64,000 nt of DNA from Streptococcus sp. D7B5 (GTDB taxonomy: Bacteria > Bacillota > Bacilli > Lactobacillales > Streptococcaceae), in assembly GCF_029691405.1 (NCBI RefSeq), contig NZ_CP121467.1:930001-994000 (forward strand), written 5' to 3'. Positions 36,540 to 44,492 of the stretch are shown piece after piece. The stretch's first letter is position 1. Every line of letters starts with the position of its first letter. The notes beneath the pieces are model-generated. The model was not told the origin of the DNA and made no database searches. It worked only from the letters and a program-made list of their open reading frames with translations. Position numbers and translations under genes: made by a program.

Positions 36540-37685
36540 ATGACAACTCTTATTAAACATAAACGTGTAGAATTTTCAGAACTTTTTTATGACTTAGTTT
36601 TTGTTTTTGCAATTTCAAAAGTAACTACTTTAATCGACCATCTTCATAACGGTATTTTGACTTGGAATTCTTTCCTTGATTTTTTCATTGCTACTTTGTT
36701 TCTCATCGATTCCTGGATGATTCAAACCGATTATACCAATCGCTATGGAAAGAACTCTTTATTTAACATAGTAATCATGTTTATCAAAATGGGAATTTTA
36801 CTCTTTATAGCCAATATGATTGGACCTGATTGGCAACAATATTTTCATTATCTCTGTTGGGCTATTGGTACATTAACCCTTACCTTATTTTTTCAATATT
36901 TGGTTGAATTTTTTAGAAAATCAACCGATGATGCTAATCGGGAAAGTATCAAAGGTTTTCTATGGATAACAGGTCTAGGAAGTTTAGGATTCTATCTAGC
37001 AGCTCTTCTTCCTATTTACCTTAGAGTCTATATCTTATTTGCTAGTATTCTGCTAACATTTATTATGCCAAGTATCTTGCTTAATAAAGATAAGCATTAC
37101 CAGGTAAATCTCCCCCATTTAATCGAGCGCATCTCCCTTCTTGTCATTATTACGTTTGGAGAGATGATTACGGAGCTAGCTAACTTCTTTACAATCGAGA
37201 ATTTCTCGATTTATTCGGTTCTTTATTTCATTATTATGATTTCTCTGTTCTTGTTTTATTTTGGTCAATTCGACCATGCTATTGATGAAAAATCTAATCA
37301 AAAGGGACTATTTCTAATTTACAGTCACTATCCTATTTTCATTGGACTTCTTATGATGACCGTTTCGATGAGTTTTCTTCTGAATCCTGAAGCTAATCGT
37401 CTCTTTGCAACCAGCTTCTCTTATATCGGATTTGGCCTCTTTCAAGCTGCTGTCCTAGTAAATGGGCCCCATAACAAACACTATCTTCGCTATTCGAAAA
37501 GTTACTACTGTGTCCAAGCGACACTCTATCTGGCTGCCTTGATTCTCTCTTTAATCTTTGCTTCTAATCCTATAATAGTAGTGAGTATAACAACCATTTT
37601 AGCTCTAGCTATAGCCATTCATTTTATTTATTTTTATATGACACAGAATAAAAAATATTCCACACCTTACTGGGAGTTGTTTTAA
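36540..37685 (+). CDS. Low temperature requirement protein A (LtrA) family membrane protein
   Basis: This 381-aa polytopic protein starts with KRVEFSELFYDLVFVFAISKVT, the LtrA family signature (VELFYDLVFVFAI). FGEMITELANFF lies further along. Ten or more hydrophobic segments follow. LtrA was linked to growth at low temperature in Listeria; the function here is unknown. The gene stands alone between the att-like repeats at 36292 and 37998, so it is probably cargo of an integrated element. Confidence 0.88.
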   Translation: MTTLIKHKRVEFSELFYDLVFVFAISKVTTLIDHLHNGILTWNSFLDFFIATLFLIDSWMIQTDYTNRYGKNSLFNIVIMFIKMGILLFIANMIGPDWQQYFHYLCWAIGTLTLTLFFQYLVEFFRKSTDDANRESIKGFLWITGLGSLGFYLAALLPIYLRVYILFASILLTFIMPSILLNKDKHYQVNLPHLIERISLLVIITFGEMITELANFFTIENFSIYSVLYFIIMISLFLFYFGQFDHAIDEKSNQKGLFLIYSHYPIFIGLLMMTVSMSFLLNPEANRLFATSFSYIGFGLFQAAVLVNGPHNKHYLRYSKSYYCVQATLYLAALILSLIFASNPIIVVSITTILALAIAIHFIYFYMTQNKKYSTPYWELF

Positions 37686-37732
37686 TGAGTTTATAAGATT
37701 AAAAAGCTTTGGGAACCAAGGCTTTATATGAT

Positions 37733-37804
37733 ATCAATCACCGACCACGAAAATGTTTAGCTTACAGAACTGCTGGTGAAGCTCTAGAGGATGAGTTCGA
37801 GTAA
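37733..37804 (+). pseudogene. IS30-family transposase, C-terminal remnant
   Basis: An in-frame stretch INHRPRKCLAYRTAGEALE followed by DEFE and a stop matches the extreme C-terminus of IS30-type transposases (NxRPRKCLxYxTP). No start or catalytic domain remains; the frame is broken upstream. A TTGCACTTATTCTTGCAATTT sequence just after the stop resembles the element's end. Confidence 0.7.
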
Positions 37805-37878
37805 ATGTTGCACTTATTCTTGCAATTTATCATTTACTTGATGCACGAACTCGATATTTTTTTCGTTAATTTGTTTTT

Positions 37879-37930
37879 GCCCCACTTTTGCCCCATTTTT
37901 AAATCCTGACATTGAAAATACCTAAAAGTA
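37879..37930. repeat. Integration-scar repeat, copy B
   Basis: Second copy of the segment at 36191-36240. Here the minus-strand frame reads LKMGQKWGKNKLTKK and runs to a stop near 37831. It again precedes a tRNA 3'-end copy, by about 70-120 bp. Confidence 0.6.
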
Positions 37931-37997
37931 TTTCCCTAAAATCAGCTATATTTCAACATTTTTGTTTATTTTCAATATGAAAAGTTCTTACAAATTC

Positions 37998-38050
37998 ATG
38001 CAGGGGGCATCTAAATCAACAGGAAAAAGCCTTGGTTTCAGGGCTTTTTT
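37998..38050 (+). repeat. tRNA-Lys 3'-end repeat plus terminator (att-like), copy 4
   Basis: ATGCAGGGGGCATCTAAATC matches the 3' end of the second tRNA-Lys (33137-33209) and its flank (CTAAATCAACAG), then a terminator stem (AAGCCTTGG / TCAGGGCTT). It pairs with the second tRNA in the way copy 3 pairs with the first. Confidence 0.75.
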
Positions 38051-38124
38051 GTTTGTTCTGAACTAAGAAATGACAAGATTTTTAGGATATTCTGAGTCTA
38101 GTATAGATGAAATTATTTTCTCAT

Positions 38125-38156
38125 AACAAAAAAACGCTACATAGCGTTTTTTTGTT
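38125..38156. terminator. Strong terminator after the Mga-like gene
   Basis: A perfect 15-bp stem (AACAAAAAAACGCTA / TAGCGTTTTTTTGTT) with a 2-nt loop lies just past the stop at 38165 on the minus strand. Confidence 0.85.
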
Positions 38157-38164
38157 ATTCTTAG

Positions 38165-39646
38165 TTACTCGTCTAATCGAATAAACATCATTGCGTTAAG
38201 CAAAGAGATGAGTGCGACTGTATTGACATTATTGGAATAGATCAGTCTCTTATTTTCAATAGGCGGAATAATAAAATTAGAAATAATGATGTCGTAAGGT
38301 GATTCTTTTAGAGAATCAAGGGATAACTCTAATTCACTCCAGACCTCCAGTTCAAAATTGTTGCTGCAATAGTAAGAAAGTGTCTCTGCTACTGATTTTG
38401 CATGATACTGATCAAAATTGCTCATGACCAAAACCTTTAATTTAGGTTGATTTTGTAAAAGGTTTAACACTAAGTGTTTACTATGGGTGATAAAAGTATA
38501 AGACAAATGATTAACTTTCATTGAATTATAATCCATTTCCAAAGCCTCTAGATAATGTTCAATTCCTTCCTTCACCTCTGAAACAAAACGAGGGAAAATA
38601 TTTTGAAAGTTTTTGATTGTATTGCCTTTTTGATCAAATAGGATAAACTCTGTAGATAGTTCCTGTCGGTGCAGATGTGCTGTATTATGCAGATGCCAAA
38701 TCAGATTATCTCTATTGTCTACTTGGAGATTATACTCTCTTGATACCTGATCTACTAGATCTCCCAATAACTGATACGATTTTTTTACATAGCTGTCTGT
38801 TTTTGCATGGTTGAGAAATACTTCTTCATCTATGAAAAACATTTTTTGAAAATAGGATACAAACAGTTGACCTATCACTTCTTTATTCAGAGAGATATGA
38901 TATTCAGAATCAAAGCTCGCTACAATCTCTTCGATTTCTTCTGCCTGCATGAAAGATTCCAACAATTGATTGTTAAAAGAATTTTTCTCAACTTCCAAGA
39001 AATGACCAAACTTTATTCGGTATAAATTTGTTACGAGGAGTAACTTTAACATTCGTTGAGTGGCGAAATTGACTGGAAATGCAGTTTCTTTATAGACCAG
39101 TGCCAACAGCTTACATAAAGGTTCTACCGAAAAATCTTCAAAGGGCCATTCAAGGAAATAATATTTCTCTGAAAAATACTGGGCAAAAAAGTAACGGATA
39201 TCGATTTCATTACCAGTGATTCGAACTGGATTGAGGCTAATTTCAAAACGATATTGCTTCTTAATAATTTTATTAATATGACGGATGATACGGTAAAGAG
39301 AGGAAGAACTGATATAAAACTCTTTGCAAATACTATCAGCATCACATCCTTCATTAAAGAAGATAAATTCTAAAATTGAAAAGTGAGTTGAATGCTTAAA
39401 AAAATGATGATAGACCATCTCAATATCACTATCATCAGTATTTATGATACGGATGCCATTTGTTGAGGAATGAAATATCAAGTCAGGAAAAGAAGATCTG
39501 ACATGGGACAAGTCATCTTTTACAGAACGTTCTGTGCAGTGCAATAATTCTGCTAGTTCTGAAATATGAAACCAGCGTTTGTTTTCAAATAGTAATTCTA
39601 ATAATTCTAATTGTCTGTGACTTTTTTTCGATAATAAATCTCTCAT
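38165..39646 (-). CDS. Mga/RofA-like (RALP) transcriptional regulator
   Basis: This 493-aa regulator has an N-terminal HTH (RQLELLELLFENKRWFHISELAELLHCTERSVKDDLSHV) followed by an M-trans-acting HTH (CDADSICKEFYISSSSLYRIIRHINKII). Long PRD-like middle and EIIB-like C-terminal portions follow. This order matches stand-alone streptococcal virulence regulators of the Mga/RofA class. The target is unknown. No surface-protein gene lies next to it; the stress operon upstream is divergent. Whether sugar-PTS phosphorylation acts on it is not readable. Confidence 0.8.
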   Translation of the reverse strand: MRDLLSKKSHRQLELLELLFENKRWFHISELAELLHCTERSVKDDLSHVRSSFPDLIFHSSTNGIRIINTDDSDIEMVYHHFFKHSTHFSILEFIFFNEGCDADSICKEFYISSSSLYRIIRHINKIIKKQYRFEISLNPVRITGNEIDIRYFFAQYFSEKYYFLEWPFEDFSVEPLCKLLALVYKETAFPVNFATQRMLKLLLVTNLYRIKFGHFLEVEKNSFNNQLLESFMQAEEIEEIVASFDSEYHISLNKEVIGQLFVSYFQKMFFIDEEVFLNHAKTDSYVKKSYQLLGDLVDQVSREYNLQVDNRDNLIWHLHNTAHLHRQELSTEFILFDQKGNTIKNFQNIFPRFVSEVKEGIEHYLEALEMDYNSMKVNHLSYTFITHSKHLVLNLLQNQPKLKVLVMSNFDQYHAKSVAETLSYYCSNNFELEVWSELELSLDSLKESPYDIIISNFIIPPIENKRLIYSNNVNTVALISLLNAMMFIRLDE

Positions 39647-39942
39647 GTATAACTTTTCTTTCTTTATAATAAACTAATTGATTGTCTTTCAATCTTCATG
39701 CAATTATACCACATAGAGTGTATTTATCCTCTTACAACGACTTTTGCTTGCTATGAAAAGACTTGCTTCATCACCTAGAAACTCCGTAGAATCAAGCTTT
39801 TCTTATTTATCTGTATCTATAGTACATGTTTACAGTACGGTTTTTAAGACGAACTATTATCTTTCCAAATTGAAATACTATATAATTAGTGTAATCAAAG
39901 AAATTGATTCTTTGATTTAGAAATAGAAAAGGAGGATACACT
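39647..39942. other. Divergent control region between the Mga-like gene and the stress operon
   Basis: No gene. TATAAT at 39881-39886 is a possible -10 for the stress operon. A perfect inverted repeat AATCAAAGAA (39893-39902) / TTCTTTGATT (39908-39917) lies between it and the AAAGGAGG ribosome site of the first gene; it could be an operator or a leader hairpin. Confidence 0.55.
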
Positions 39943-40179
39943 ATGTTGTGGTCCATTATTGTAGGAGGTCTTATTGGTCTCATCGCAGGTGCAATCACTA
40001 AAAAAGGTGGTTCAATGGGATTGATTGCAAATATCTTTGCAGGTCTTATCGGTTCATCTGTAGGGCAATCACTTCTAGGAAGCTGGGGACCTTCATTGGC
40101 TGGAATGGCTATTATTCCGTCAATCGTAGGTGCAGTGATTGTTGTTGCAGTCGTTTCATTTCTATTTGGTAAAAAATAA
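39943..40179 (+). CDS. GlsB/YeaQ/YmgE family stress membrane protein
   Basis: This 78-aa protein has three hydrophobic, glycine-rich segments: LWSIIVGGLIGLIAGAIT, GLIANIFAGLIGSSVGQSL, and GMAIIPSIVGAVIVVAVVSFLFG. That is the signature of transglycosylase-associated/GlsB proteins, often encoded with Gls24. It opens a five-gene stress cluster. Confidence 0.88.
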   Translation: MLWSIIVGGLIGLIAGAITKKGGSMGLIANIFAGLIGSSVGQSLLGSWGPSLAGMAIIPSIVGAVIVVAVVSFLFGKK

Positions 40180-40278
40180 GCATTACCTAATAAGAAATTA
40201 AAAGTGATAAGCCATAATTTTGAATACTGTAGACGGGTAAAATTATGGTTTAAAGCTTTTCATTTGAAAGGATTTAAT

Positions 40279-40842
40279 ATGTCAAAATCAAAGAAAATAT
40301 TGTTACTTATTTTCTGTATTTTAATCTTGGCTATTTTCCTTCCTATTCTCATAGATTATCATCAGGTCAGTGATTTAGATATCCACTTATTCAGTTGGAG
40401 AGAACTCTACGCTGAATTTCTGATTGCTAGATATGTCTTTTGGGGGACACTTGTCCTATCTGTTTTAGTGTTAATTTCAATGCTAGTAATACTCTTCTAT
40501 CCTAAACAGTATTTAGAGATTCAATTAGAGACTCAAGAAGATACATTAAAACTAAAAAATTCAGCTATCGAAGGCTTTGTTCGATGTTTGGTCATTGATC
40601 ATCAGTTGATCAAAGAACCAACAGTCCATGTAAATAGCCGCAAAAATAAATGTTTCGTTTATGTTGAGGGCAAAATTCTTCCTTCGGACAACATCTCAAA
40701 ACGATGTCTTGTCATTCAGAATGAAATAACTCATGGATTAAAGCAGTTCTTTGGTATTGAACGTGAGGTAAAACTTGAAGTTAAAGTGAAAGAATTTGAA
40801 CCTCCAAAAACGACCAAAAAGACTGTTAGTCGTGTAAAGTAA
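40279..40842 (+). CDS. amaP: Alkaline-shock membrane anchor AmaP-like protein
   Basis: This 187-aa protein has two N-terminal membrane helices (ILLLIFCILILAIFLPIL and FWGTLVLSVLVLISMLVILFY). A cytoplasmic domain (LKLKNSAIEGFVRCLVIDHQLIKEPTVHV) follows, as in AmaP, which tethers Asp23/Gls24 to the membrane. The start at 40279 follows AAAGGA; the earlier ATG at 40204 lacks a site. Gls24 is encoded two genes downstream. Confidence 0.82.
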   Translation: MSKSKKILLLIFCILILAIFLPILIDYHQVSDLDIHLFSWRELYAEFLIARYVFWGTLVLSVLVLISMLVILFYPKQYLEIQLETQEDTLKLKNSAIEGFVRCLVIDHQLIKEPTVHVNSRKNKCFVYVEGKILPSDNISKRCLVIQNEITHGLKQFFGIEREVKLEVKVKEFEPPKTTKKTVSRVK

Positions 40843-40853
40843 GGAAGTAAAAA

Positions 40854-41024
40854 ATGGAATGGTTTAAAAAATATCAGTATCCAATTATTGCAGGTCTAGT
40901 AGGTGTCATTCTCGCTTGCTTTATCTTATCCTTTGGCTTTTTCAAAACACTATTTGTACTAATTTGTGGAGTCCTAGGAGCATTTGCAGGATACTATGTT
41001 AAGGAAAAATATTTAAATAAATAA
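40854..41024 (+). CDS. DUF2273 small membrane protein
   Basis: This is a 56-aa protein, MEWFKKYQYPIIAGLVGVIL through KEKYLNK, with two membrane helices and a glycine-rich hairpin (CGVLGAFAGYYV). It fits the DUF2273 family that is encoded between amaP and asp23/gls24 in many Firmicutes. GGAAG precedes the ATG, and the gls24 gene follows the stop by 11 bp with its own AAAGGAG. It is easily missed by length cutoffs. Confidence 0.82.
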   Translation: MEWFKKYQYPIIAGLVGVILACFILSFGFFKTLFVLICGVLGAFAGYYVKEKYLNK

Positions 41025-41035
41025 AGGAGTCTCGT

Positions 41036-41620
41036 ATGTCAAACGTAGATAAAAATGTAGAAAAAAAAGATGTTGCTGTTGTTTCTCAAAATGTTAAAGG
41101 GGAACTCACTTATGAAGATAAAGTAATCCAAAAAATCATTGGTCTTTCACTTGAAAAAGTACCTGGACTTTTGGATGTGGATGGAGGATTCTTCTCTAAT
41201 CTAACAGAAAAAATTATCAATACTGATAATGTCACTCATGGTGTCAATGTTGAAGTTGGGAAAGAGCAAGTTGCAGTTGACTTGAACATTGTTGTTGAAT
41301 ACCAAAAGAATGTCCCTGCTTTGTACAAAGAAATCAAAGATGTTGTCGTATCACAAGTTACAAAAATGACTGATCTAGAAGTTGTTGAAGTCAATGTGAA
41401 TGTTGTTGATATCAAAACGAAGGAACAGCATGAAGCAGATTCAGTTAGCCTCCAAGACCGAGTAACTGACGTGGCTTCTTCAACAGGAGAATTTGCTTCA
41501 GAACAATTTGAAAAAGTGAAATCTGGTATCGGTTCAGGTGTTGCTGCTGTTCAAGAAAAAGTAGGCGAAGGTGTTGAAGCCGTTAAAGGCGAAACAAAAG
41601 AAAATGCTCGCGTACACTAA
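41036..41620 (+). CDS. Asp23/Gls24 family envelope stress response protein
   Basis: This 194-aa protein has the Gls24 core: [30 protein letters not shown] and [18 protein letters not shown], then [29 protein letters not shown]. An amphipathic C-terminal extension, [20 protein letters not shown], follows. In enterococci Gls24 is a general stress protein with bile tolerance and virulence links. It is encoded between its probable membrane anchors and csbD. Confidence 0.92.
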   Translation: MSNVDKNVEKKDVAVVSQNVKGELTYEDKVIQKIIGLSLEKVPGLLDVDGGFFSNLTEKIINTDNVTHGVNVEVGKEQVAVDLNIVVEYQKNVPALYKEIKDVVVSQVTKMTDLEVVEVNVNVVDIKTKEQHEADSVSLQDRVTDVASSTGEFASEQFEKVKSGIGSGVAAVQEKVGEGVEAVKGETKENARVH

Positions 41621-41661
41621 TTTATCTTGTCAAAATCAATCAATTTAAAGGAGGCAGAATC

Positions 41662-41865
41662 ATGTCAACAGAAGAAAAATTAAACCAAGCAAAAGGTTCC
41701 ATTAAAGAAGGTGTCGGCAAAATGATCGGCGATGAAAAAATGGAAAAAGAAGGAACAGCTGAAAAAGTTGTTTCTAAAGTAAAAGAAGTTGCTGAAGATG
41801 CTAAAGACGCTGTCGAAGGCGCTATTGAAGGTGTGAAAAACATGCTTCACAAAGACGAAAAATAA
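41662..41865 (+). CDS. CsbD family stress protein
   Basis: This 67-aa charged helical protein begins [20 protein letters not shown], the CsbD signature (KxNQxKGxxKExxGKxxxD), and continues [17 protein letters not shown]. In Bacillus CsbD is a general-stress protein of unknown action. It ends the gls operon and is followed by a strong terminator. Confidence 0.9.
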   Translation: MSTEEKLNQAKGSIKEGVGKMIGDEKMEKEGTAEKVVSKVKEVAEDAKDAVEGAIEGVKNMLHKDEK

Positions 41866-41901
41866 GGCTAAACGTTAATTGACCTTTTCATTATAGTAGT
41901 C

Positions 41902-41932
41902 AAAAAGAGGACCGTAAATGTCCTCTTTTTTT
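41902..41932 (+). terminator. Terminator of the stress operon
   Basis: An 11-bp stem (AAAAAGAGGAC / GTCCTCTTTTT) with a 7-nt loop is followed by T. Confidence 0.88.
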
Positions 41933-41980
41933 GTAGATCGGATTCTAAACACGCTTCCCAATTTTCGCTAAAAGCTAGTG

Positions 41981-42016
41981 TCAACAGGAAAAGCCTTGGT
42001 TTCAGGGCTTTTTTGC
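41981..42016 (+). repeat. tRNA-Lys-type terminator repeat, copy 5
   Basis: TCAACAGGAAAAGCCTTGG and the following stem repeat the flank and terminator found at 38010-38050, but the tRNA 3' end itself is missing. It marks the outermost boundary of the repeat-rich region. Confidence 0.65.
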
Positions 42017-42084
42017 TTACTTAAAATAGTATGTTTTTATTGAATTGAAACAAATTTTAAAAGCTTGCACACTACTAGACTGGC

Positions 42085-42606
42085 TTATTTATCCACCACC
42101 TGAGCCTCAAATTGGGCTAGTTGGTTGTCTACATTGGTAATGGTTATCGTGTAGGGCTTGTTATTGGTGGCATCAAACACTTTTTCACCTTGGTAACTCA
42201 CAACAACTCCATCTTTTTCTAAATAAATATCTGCTTGGTTGTTTGGAAGTTCTTCATCCTCCTTGTCGAAACCATGGCTTTTTATAATTTTTTGTCCCTC
42301 TACTTCATAGTAAACATCACCATTACTCTCACTCCAAACACTAGAGCCAGTTAATTTAATTTTACTTGAATCCTTTTTCTTCAAGATGAAGAGTGAATAG
42401 TATTCCAAATCTTGTGTTCTGGGATTTACTCTTAAGCTGACGGATTGACCTGGTTGAAGAGTGTATTTGCCATAGTTCAAAACGGAAAGGACAAACCAAA
42501 CTAGCAGCAAACTATACAAGACTCCTATAATCATTCGTGAGCGCCTACTTTTAAACAAACGTAAAAGTAACAGTAAAGAGACAATAAAGAGCAATTCTGT
42601 AAACAT
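42085..42606 (-). CDS. Hypothetical membrane-anchored protein
   Basis: This 173-aa protein has two N-terminal hydrophobic segments (LLFIVSLLLLLRLF and MIIGVLYSLLLVWFVLSVL) followed by an extracellular or soluble domain with no recognised family (SVWSESNGDVYYEVEGQKII and EKVFDATNNKPYTITITNVDN). It is co-oriented with another hypothetical protein of similar layout 70 bp upstream. Confidence 0.6.
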   Translation of the reverse strand: MFTELLFIVSLLLLLRLFKSRRSRMIIGVLYSLLLVWFVLSVLNYGKYTLQPGQSVSLRVNPRTQDLEYYSLFILKKKDSSKIKLTGSSVWSESNGDVYYEVEGQKIIKSHGFDKEDEELPNNQADIYLEKDGVVVSYQGEKVFDATNNKPYTITITNVDNQLAQFEAQVVDK

Positions 42607-42676
42607 TCTTGTGCCCCCTTTCTCATCATCATTGACAGCCTAAACAGAGTCTCGCATCCACTTCTCACTGGTAACA

Positions 42677-43201
42677 TCAACCATATAAAGTCTGATACAT
42701 CTTATCTAGAAAAGCTTTCAACTCTTTTCGAACAATCTTTAATAGGCGTTCTTCTTCTGCTTGAGATATCGTCACACTTTCTTTATTTTGATTACTGATA
42801 TGAGAATAGTAACTACGTTTTAGCAATAACTGATTATCTAAAATATAGTAGGCATTTATTTTTTCCTCATTTACCATTGTTGCAAATAAAACCGAGACTT
42901 CATCCCTGCCAGGATTCGACATTTTCAAATCGATGTCTCCTTTTATCCCTATGGAGTCAATTCCTCCATCCAAGCGGATGGCACCGTCGGGAGGAACAAT
43001 ATAGCCTGCTTTCCGCATGTCAGACGCATATTTTCCTGACGTCGTTAAATGTTTTAAGACGGCTATAGTGTCCTTTTCTTCAAAGGAGGTCTTTAATTGG
43101 AACCGTTCTTGGTAGCTTTGATACTGAAAATAAAGAGTGATACCAACAACTAAGGCAAGTACAGAAGCGAGCAAGATTCGTATTTTTCTAGGTCTCGACA
43201 T
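42677..43201 (-). CDS. Hypothetical secreted or membrane-anchored protein
   Basis: This 174-aa protein has one N-terminal hydrophobic segment (IRILLASVLALVVGITLYFQY) after a basic MSRPRK, consistent with a signal anchor. The rest (KHLTTSGKYASDMRKAGYIVP, SVLFATMVNEEKINAYYILDN) matches no family I know. The neighbouring downstream gene has a similar anchor-plus-domain layout. Confidence 0.6.
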   Translation of the reverse strand: MSRPRKIRILLASVLALVVGITLYFQYQSYQERFQLKTSFEEKDTIAVLKHLTTSGKYASDMRKAGYIVPPDGAIRLDGGIDSIGIKGDIDLKMSNPGRDEVSVLFATMVNEEKINAYYILDNQLLLKRSYYSHISNQNKESVTISQAEEERLLKIVRKELKAFLDKMYQTLYG

Positions 43202-43304
43202 TTTTATCTCCTCTATCTAAGAAATCATAGAAGTCTTGTTTCTAACTTTGAAAGAGAACTTCCTTTTCCTTAAAAATCCTTGGGACTCTAGCCCCACCTG
43301 ACTG

Positions 43305-43760
43305 TTATCTGCCCTTTTTCATGATGTATTTTCGTATAGGTACTTCAACCATTTGAACGGTTTCAAATCCTTCTTTTTGGTAAAGCTTGTAAGCTGTTTG
43401 ATTTGCCTCGTAGACATTTAGAGAAATAGTGTCTATGTCTTCATTTTCAAAGGCCAAACTAACAAATTTCCTTAAAGCCTGGCTACCTAAGCCCTGCCCC
43501 TGTTTCTGGGGATTGATAAAAAATCTCCCGATATGAAGATTCCTGTCTTCTAGCCTGATTTTCTGGATAAGCCCCACAAACTCTTGTCCATCAAAGATTG
43601 AAAAGATTCCTTTCAAATCTTGCAAGATTTGAATTGTTAAGGGAAAAGGAATCATTGTTCCCATCCATTGTTCTTGAAAGGATTTGCCAAGGGAGTTGGA
43701 CCATTGGCATACGAGCTGAGCATTTTCTATGCTCACATTTTCTTCAAAACGAATTGTCAT
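43305..43760 (-). CDS. GNAT family N-acetyltransferase
   Basis: This is a 151-aa GNAT protein. RFFINPQKQGQGLGSQALRKFVSLAFE contains the Q/RxxGxG/A motif (QGQGLG), and NVYEANQTAYKLYQKEGFETV is the late motif. The substrate is not predictable. It is divergent from cilC, with about 70 bp between start codons that contain the ComX box. Confidence 0.88.
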   Translation of the reverse strand: MTIRFEENVSIENAQLVCQWSNSLGKSFQEQWMGTMIPFPLTIQILQDLKGIFSIFDGQEFVGLIQKIRLEDRNLHIGRFFINPQKQGQGLGSQALRKFVSLAFENEDIDTISLNVYEANQTAYKLYQKEGFETVQMVEVPIRKYIMKKGR

Positions 43761-43814
43761 CTTGACCTCACCATCTTATCAATGTTTCTTTATTATACTA
43801 CTTCTTCTATTTTT

Positions 43815-43822
43815 TACGAATA
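43815..43822 (+). promoter_or_regulatory. ComX (SigX) combox upstream of cilC
   Basis: TACGAATA, preceded by T5, is the -10-type box recognised by the competence sigma factor ComX/SigX in streptococci. It ends only seven nt before the ATG at 43830, so the transcript would be leaderless or nearly so. Confidence 0.8.
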
Positions 43823-43829
43823 GATAAGT

Positions 43830-44492
43830 ATGATTGATCTTTATTTTTTTCTTGTCGGGAGCATTCTCGCTTCCTTCTTGGGTTTGGTCATTGACCGTTT
43901 TCCTGAGCAATCCATTATCCGACCAGCTAGTCACTGTAATTCCTGTCAGACTCGCTTGCGTCCGTTGGATTTGATTCCTATCCTCTCGCAGGTATTTAAT
44001 CGCTTTCGCTGTCGCTACTGCAAGATTCGCTATCCGTTCTGGTATGCCCTCTTTGAACTAGGATTAGGAATCCTCTTTCTAGCTTGGTCTTGGGGCTGGA
44101 TTTCCTTGGGCCAAGTCATCCTAATCACTGCTGGCTTGACCTTGGGCATCTACGACTTTCGCCATCAGGAATATCCCTTAATGGTTTGGCTAACTTTCCA
44201 CCTAATCCTCATGGCCTGCTCTGGCTGGAATCTGGTTATGGTCTTCTTTCTTATCCTTGGAATTTTGGCTCATTTTATCGATATCCGCATGGGCGCAGGG
44301 GATTTTCTCTTTCTGGCTTCTTGTGCTCTCGTTTTTAGTGTGACAGAATTACTCATCTTGATTCAGTTCGCTTCTGCGGCAGGCATTCTGGCCTTTCTCC
44401 TGCAAAAGAAAAAGGAAAGACTTCCTTTCGTGCCTTTCCTCTTACTTGCTGCAACTATAATAATTTTCTATCAGTTCTTATTAGTTTGTTGA
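43830..44492 (+). CDS. cilC: Type IV prepilin peptidase CilC (late competence)
   Basis: This 220-aa A24 aspartic peptidase processes competence pseudopilins. It has two CxxC zinc pairs (CNSC and CRYC) at the N-terminal cytoplasmic loop. The active-site Asp residues are in IYDFRHQEYP and MGAGDFLF. Multiple membrane helices are present. The last codons (LAATIIIFYQFLLVC) come from inserted DNA; the original ending lies at 45946-46032. The C-terminal helix is chemically similar, so the enzyme probably works. Confidence 0.9.
   Translation: MIDLYFFLVGSILASFLGLVIDRFPEQSIIRPASHCNSCQTRLRPLDLIPILSQVFNRFRCRYCKIRYPFWYALFELGLGILFLAWSWGWISLGQVILITAGLTLGIYDFRHQEYPLMVWLTFHLILMACSGWNLVMVFFLILGILAHFIDIRMGAGDFLFLASCALVFSVTELLILIQFASAAGILAFLLQKKKERLPFVPFLLLAATIIIFYQFLLVC
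44403..44451. repeat. 49-bp direct repeat, copy 1 (end of cilC)
   Basis: A 49-bp segment of the cilC 3' end (codons for QKKKERLPFVPFLLLA) recurs at 45946-45994 with one mismatch, flanking the two-gene cassette. Confidence 0.9.

Noticed and set aside
33100..38100. CRISPR-like array from the repeated tRNA ends
   Set aside because: Spacings are irregular (1-4 kb), each copy includes tRNA sequence, and there are no cas genes.
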